DNA of 64,000 nt from an uncultured Coriobacteriaceae bacterium (GTDB taxonomy: Bacteria > Actinomycetota > Coriobacteriia > Coriobacteriales > Atopobiaceae): NCBI GenBank assembly GCA_902778135.1, contig CACYWP010000007.1:117323-181322 (forward strand). Direction: 5' to 3'. Below, in pieces: positions 60,722-64,000 of the stretch (positions are counted from its first letter, which is position 1; every line of letters starts with the position of its first letter). Both the position numbers and the translations under genes were made by a program. The notes under the pieces are model-generated. The model was not told the DNA's origin and did not search any database. It saw nothing but the letters and a program-made list of their open reading frames with translations.

Positions 60722-61657
60722 ATGAACATCGTCATTCTCAACGGGAGCCCTCGGCCCAGCGGCAACACGGCTGCCATGGTGTCGGCCTACCGCGAAGGGG
60801 CGGAGTCCGCCGGTCATAACGTCACCGTCTTCGACGTGTGCCGCATGCGCATCGCGGGCTGCCTTGCCTGTGAGCACTGCCATACCAAGGGGCGTCGCGC
60901 CTGTGTTCAGAAGGACGACATGCAACAGGTCTATCCCGCGCTCGACGAGGCGGACATGCTCGTGCTCGCTTCGCCCGTGTACTACCATGGCCTCTCCGGC
61001 CAGCTGAAGTGCGCCATCGACCGTATCTACGCTCCGGGCTATCCGCGACGCCTGCGCAAGGCTGCGCTTCTGCTCAGCTCGGGAAGCAAGGCCGTGTACG
61101 ACGGCGCCCTCTACACCTACCGGCACTCGTTTCTTGGGTGGCTGCATCTCGAGGACATGGGTGTCTTTACGGCGGCAGGCGACGAGAACAAGTCACCCGA
61201 GCTGCTCGACCGCCTGCGTGAGGCGGGGGCGGCGCTCACGGATCCCAACGACCACAACATGCCCCGACTGGTCATTCGTGCGGATGACTTGGAGGTGCGG
61301 GCGCCCCTCAACCAGACGCAGGCGGCCCGTGACCTCATGAATCGCCTACCGCTCACCGTGAGCGGATTCGACTCCGGAATGGACTATTGCTGCGAGCTCA
61401 AGGAGGGCGTCTTCGACGAGACCGAGAAGCAGCAGGGTTGGGTCGATGGTGACGTGAGCGTGGCGGATGGGTGGTTCGCGATTCTGCATGGCGGCCAGGA
61501 GCAGTCGCAGGGTTACCGCGTGATGGTCGTGGCCCATCTGGACGAGGAGGCAAACGAGCGGATTCGAGCGCTGCCGCCGCAGGTGACGTTCGAGCTGAGC
61601 CTCGAGGAACCCTATGTCTCGAACAAGGCGTCCATCCAGGATGAGGCACGATCATGA
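60722..61657 (+). CDS. NAD(P)H-dependent FMN reductase fused to cyclophilin-like domain
   Basis: A 311-residue protein from ATG 60722 (GGAAGGAG upstream). Residues 1-185 form a flavodoxin-fold reductase with phosphate loop NGSPRPSGNTAAM and the CLACEHCHTKGRRACVQKDDM segment. Residues 205-305 are a cyclophilin-like (DUF369/cyclophil_like) beta-barrel: TQAARDLMNRLPLTVSGFDSG and DGDVSVADGWFAIL. The fusion suggests that a ligand bound by the barrel is reduced by the flavin domain. Its stop overlaps the next start (ATGA). Confidence 0.87.
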   Translation: MNIVILNGSPRPSGNTAAMVSAYREGAESAGHNVTVFDVCRMRIAGCLACEHCHTKGRRACVQKDDMQQVYPALDEADMLVLASPVYYHGLSGQLKCAIDRIYAPGYPRRLRKAALLLSSGSKAVYDGALYTYRHSFLGWLHLEDMGVFTAAGDENKSPELLDRLREAGAALTDPNDHNMPRLVIRADDLEVRAPLNQTQAARDLMNRLPLTVSGFDSGMDYCCELKEGVFDETEKQQGWVDGDVSVADGWFAILHGGQEQSQGYRVMVVAHLDEEANERIRALPPQVTFELSLEEPYVSNKASIQDEARS

Positions 61658-62184
61658 GCACCTTGGTGGGTCGACGCATGTTTCTGCAGGGTGTGACGGC
61701 TCTGCTGACGCTTGGGCTGACTGGCTGCGCGATGCCAGCGCAGCAGGAGCCGGAACCGGGGGAGAGCGAGCGGAAACCCAAAGACGAGCAACCTTCGGAA
61801 GACGAAGGGGCGCACCAGGAGGAGGAATCTATGCAGATATCAGTCACCGTCAACGGCACGCCCTTCACGGCGACCATAGAGGACACAGGTGCGGGCCAGG
61901 GGCTGTTGGCGCGCCTGCCCCTCACCCTCTCCATGGAAGAGCTGCACGGCAACGAGAAGTACTGCTACACGGGTGAGCCCTTTGGTGGCGAGCAGTACGT
62001 GCCTGACACGATCGAGGCGGGCGACCTCATGGTCTTCGGCTCCGACTGCCTCGTGCTCTTCTATGAGACGTTCGCCAATGGGGGCTGGAGCTACGCCCGC
62101 GTGGGGCGGGTCGACGATCCCTCCGGCCTCGCCGAGGCATGCGGGGCTGGCACGGCGTCCGTCACCTTCGCGTCCGTGTCGTAG
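61654..62184 (+). CDS. Cyclophilin-like fold lipoprotein
   Basis: A 176-residue protein translationally coupled to the fusion gene before it. GRRMFLQG followed by LTGC (Cys25) indicates an exported, possibly Tat-dependent, lipoprotein. After a Glu/Pro-rich linker, residues 60-176 form the cyclophilin-like barrel (VTVNGTPFTATIEDTGAGQGLLARLPLTLSMEEL and the GDLMVFGSDCLVLFYE strand), the same fold as the C-terminal half of its neighbour. It is probably an extracellular binding partner. No prolyl isomerase active site is evident. Confidence 0.85.
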   Translation: MSTLVGRRMFLQGVTALLTLGLTGCAMPAQQEPEPGESERKPKDEQPSEDEGAHQEEESMQISVTVNGTPFTATIEDTGAGQGLLARLPLTLSMEELHGNEKYCYTGEPFGGEQYVPDTIEAGDLMVFGSDCLVLFYETFANGGWSYARVGRVDDPSGLAEACGAGTASVTFASVS

Positions 62185-62267
62185 CGTCGCAGCGACCAGC
62201 ATGGACCGACCCCAGCACCGTGTACGGTGCCGGGGTCGAATTGTCTCTAGGGCATAGTCCCGATGTG

Positions 62268-63464
62268 CTATGCCGCCTCGGCCAGCTCCTCTTCTGCCAG
62301 GCCGGGAAGCTCGGTCTTCACGACGCCCTCGCCGTAGATGGTGGCCCAGTCGTTGGCCATGGAGAAGGCGGTCCAGGACTCCTTGTCCACCAGCCCGTAC
62401 TGTTCGGCGGAATTCTCAGCGCTGCCGTACTCGCGCTCGACGTCGTCGGCCACCACGAGCAGACCCATGCCACCAGAAGCCTCGGCGTAGTTGAGCATGG
62501 CGTAGTCACCCGAGCTGTTGCCGAAGGCAAGCAGCGGGCGGCTGCCGATCTCGCGGGCGATGGCCAGGACCTTGCCGTTCTTGCCGCACTCGATCTCATC
62601 GAGGGGCTCGCCGAGAACAACCTGCTCGTCCTGCTCCATGGTGTAGTCGTCGACGACTGCATCGCCCTGGTTGGTGGTGGTGTAGGCGACGTCGGTTGCT
62701 ATGACGTGGTCCGGCGCAATGCCGAACGGAGCCACGGCAGCGCGAACGACCTCGCGCTCGCAGGCCGAGACCATCCAGATGTCAAAGTCGTTGGCGCGCA
62801 GGTAGTCGAGCACCTCGAGCATGGGCTTGTAGAAGCTCTGGCCATAGGTCATGCCGTCAAAGCCGATGACGGGCTCGGTGGCAAGGAAGTCTGCCACATA
62901 GGCGCGGAACTCGTCGGGGGTCATTCCGGCAAACTCGTGAGCGATGGCGACATGCTTGCCAGGGCTGTAGTCACTGTTCTTCTCGCCACGCAGGGCGCAC
63001 TCGCGAATGCCCTCGCAGAGCTTGACGACGTCCGGCGCCGCCTTGTGGGTGGGGTCGTCGAGCACGCGATGGAGGAGCATCATGTAGTCGATGTAGATAG
63101 GCGCCTTTTCGCAGATGAGGGTGCCGTCCATGTCAAAGGTGGCAATGCGCTCGGCCGGCTCGCGGTAGTTGGGGCTGGCGGGATCGGTCACGTCCTCCAC
63201 GAAGGCCACGAGCTCGGCAAGTGAGGCGCTGTCCTGGTTCCACGAGGGGAAGGTCGTAGCGATGTCGAGGGTGCCACTCTGGTCCGATGGGGCATCTTGT
63301 TCCGTTGCGGCTTCCTGCTCTTGTGCCGGCGCGTCAGCGCGCTGCGCGGCTCCATTGACCTTGGGCCAGGATGCAAAGACGATGGCGGCAAACGCTACGC
63401 CCAACGCGAAGGCAATGAGCAGCGCGTAGGGCTTCTGCGGACTGGTCTTCTGGTTGTCAGACAT
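62268..63464 (-). CDS. Membrane-anchored HAD-superfamily phosphatase
   Basis: A 398-residue protein from ATG 63464 with AAGGAT upstream. One N-terminal helix (about residues 14-32) and a Gln/Glu/Ala-rich linker place the enzyme outside the cell. The catalytic motif FDMDGT has Asp111 and Asp113, and the late FGNSSGDYAML supplies motif IV. The cap region resembles phosphoserine phosphatase-like HADs. A truncated relative lies at 54447. Substrate unknown. Confidence 0.9.
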   Translation of the reverse strand: MSDNQKTSPQKPYALLIAFALGVAFAAIVFASWPKVNGAAQRADAPAQEQEAATEQDAPSDQSGTLDIATTFPSWNQDSASLAELVAFVEDVTDPASPNYREPAERIATFDMDGTLICEKAPIYIDYMMLLHRVLDDPTHKAAPDVVKLCEGIRECALRGEKNSDYSPGKHVAIAHEFAGMTPDEFRAYVADFLATEPVIGFDGMTYGQSFYKPMLEVLDYLRANDFDIWMVSACEREVVRAAVAPFGIAPDHVIATDVAYTTTNQGDAVVDDYTMEQDEQVVLGEPLDEIECGKNGKVLAIAREIGSRPLLAFGNSSGDYAMLNYAEASGGMGLLVVADDVEREYGSAENSAEQYGLVDKESWTAFSMANDWATIYGEGVVKTELPGLAEEELAEAA

Positions 63465-63547
63465 AAGAATCCTTACGAGGGCGAGGGCGCATATGTAACC
63501 CATGATACGCGATTGAAGCCACGGTTGAACGAAGGTTGCTTCCGGCT

Positions 63548-63580
63548 TTCGACCGGGGAGAACCGTCCCAGATGGTCGAA
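63548..63580. repeat. 33-base dispersed palindrome, inverted orientation
   Basis: Starts TTCGACCGGGGAGAACCG and ends CAGATGGTCGAA: the reverse complement of the 7196/8654 type, with a few changes. Confidence 0.85.
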
Positions 63581-63581
63581 G

Positions 63582-63715
63582 AACTTTTGAGAAGCAGGAC
63601 GCTCAAAAGTTATTGAACTATCTCGTCGCGAGAGGCCTCCGGCCAGTCTACCAGCGGTAACGCAAGCTCATGCTGAATCGTCCCAAACTTCTGAGAAGCG
63701 GGACGTCCAAAAGTT
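63582..63715. repeat. Pair of related hairpins
   Basis: 63582-63611: AACTTTTGAG, a ten-base loop and CTCAAAAGTT (perfect 10-bp stem). 63686-63715: AACTTCTGAG, the loop AAGCGGGACGT and CCAAAAGTT (imperfect). The loops share GAAGC(A/G)GGACG, so the two are diverged copies of one element. Confidence 0.6.
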
Positions 63716-63794
63716 TTGTTGAGACGAACGAGGGTCGCTGCCCGACCCTCGTTCAACTACCCCGAGAGACGTTCGCCGCCAACGTCCCGGGACA

Positions 63795-63826
63795 CGGGGC
63801 GGGGCGCCCGGAGACGCCCCGCCCCG
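63795..63826 (-). terminator. GC-rich stem after right-edge gene
   Basis: CGGGGCGGGGCG (63795-63806) pairs perfectly with CGCCCCGCCCCG (63815-63826), 26 bases beyond the stop of the minus-strand gene. No T-run. Confidence 0.5.
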
Positions 63827-63851
63827 TCCGGAAGTCCCGTCGTCCCCGACC

Positions 63852-64000
63852 CTAGAACCAGCGGCTCCCGCCCAGCTCCTGCCAGTGGCTGGGGACGCCC
63901 CGGGGGCCGACCTCGCCGTGGGCCGAGCTCTCCTCGCAGCGCACGACCTGGACCCAGTCCCCGCCCTCGTCGTAGCAGTGGAACGTCCAGCCGCAGCCCG
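63852..64000 (-). CDS. C-terminal end of an unidentified gene (partial)
   Basis: Reading leftward from the window edge, 48 codons stay open to a TAG at 63852-63854. The sequence is Trp/Gly/His-rich (CGWTFHCYDEGGDWVQVV, then ending SHWQELGGSRWF). Third codon positions are almost all G or C, as in real genes here. No family is recognised; the gene continues beyond the window. Confidence 0.55.
   Translation of the reverse strand, partial: GCGWTFHCYDEGGDWVQVVRCEESSAHGEVGPRGVPSHWQELGGSRWF

Larger units (their letters stand above)
63465..63851. other. 387-base intergenic region with palindromes and terminator
   Basis: No supported gene. It contains the HAD gene's upstream region, a 33-base palindrome (63548-63580), a pair of related hairpins (63582-63611, 63686-63715) and a terminator-like stem for the minus-strand gene at the right edge. 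Confidence 0.7.

Noticed and set aside
1..64000. tRNA or rRNA genes, prophage or insertion sequence
   Set aside because: No cloverleaf-like gene, rRNA segment, integrase or transposase was found on either strand by reading; small divergent tRNAs could still be missed without a covariance search.

Overview
This window is GC-rich, gene-dense bacterial chromosome that looks like a Gram-positive actinobacterium of the class Coriobacteriia (Olsenella/Atopobiaceae-like). The assignment is an inference. It rests on high G+C, the cell-wall genes murT/gatD, LCP and Asp23/AmaP, many lipoproteins, ECF and NHLM-type transporters, and soluble flavin/Fe-S fumarate-reductase-like enzymes. I see no rRNA, tRNA, CRISPR array, integrase or transposase. 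About 45 protein genes, one truncated pseudogene, one short leader ORF and several dispersed palindromic repeats are supported.

Layout. 1-7.1 kb: the end of a PucR-type regulator, then a redox set of an FMN/Fe-S flavoprotein, a soluble FAD fumarate-reductase-like enzyme, a 2Fe-2S/4Fe-4S/GltD-type NAD(P) flavoprotein and a NuoF-derived Fe-S subunit lacking its FMN half. 7.4-8.6 kb: a CobW-type metallochaperone GTPase. 9.0-15.8 kb: an ECF vitamin transporter operon preceded by two cell-surface DUF4430 (transcobalamin C-terminal-like) proteins, best read as cobalamin or corrinoid capture and uptake. 15.9-25.8 kb: envelope and housekeeping genes (two acyltransferase-3 proteins, YebC, GpsA, LCP ligase, AmaP-DUF2273-Asp23, MurT/GatD). 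25.9-27.0 kb: cysK behind a short leader ORF with three cysteine codons in a four-codon stretch. 27.2-30.6 kb: a DUF262/DUF1524 (GmrSD-like) nuclease fused to a RAMA domain, followed by a DUF697 GTPase, which is a candidate defence pair.

30.7-39.4 kb: a secreted carbohydrate-binding lipoprotein, a NUDIX hydrolase, a complete but orphan three-gene NHLM peptide exporter, a VanX-type dipeptidase and an MscS channel. 39.5-47.5 kb: a signalling block with an RsbU-type phosphatase carrying its own anti-sigma-like kinase domain, two STAS antagonists, an HExxH protease, a 70-residue peptide with a RiPP-leader-like motif, a sigma factor and a PAS-CPBP membrane protein whose catalytic glutamates are replaced. 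47.8-64 kb: a BvgS-like hybrid kinase, lipoproteins, a 5'-nucleotidase, a GNAT, a HAD fragment, phosphomannose isomerase, a TetR/hydrolase/flavodoxin/cyclophilin-like cluster, a full HAD phosphatase and the end of an unidentified gene.

Intergenic regions carry at least eight copies of a 33-base imperfect palindrome (near 7.2, 8.7, 17.0-17.2 and 63.6 kb) plus a second 18-base palindromic family. The strongest leads for new biology are the cysteine leader upstream of cysK, the RAMA-GmrSD/GTPase pair, the redox cluster with the reduced NuoF subunit, and the orphan NHLM exporter considered with the distant leader-like peptide.
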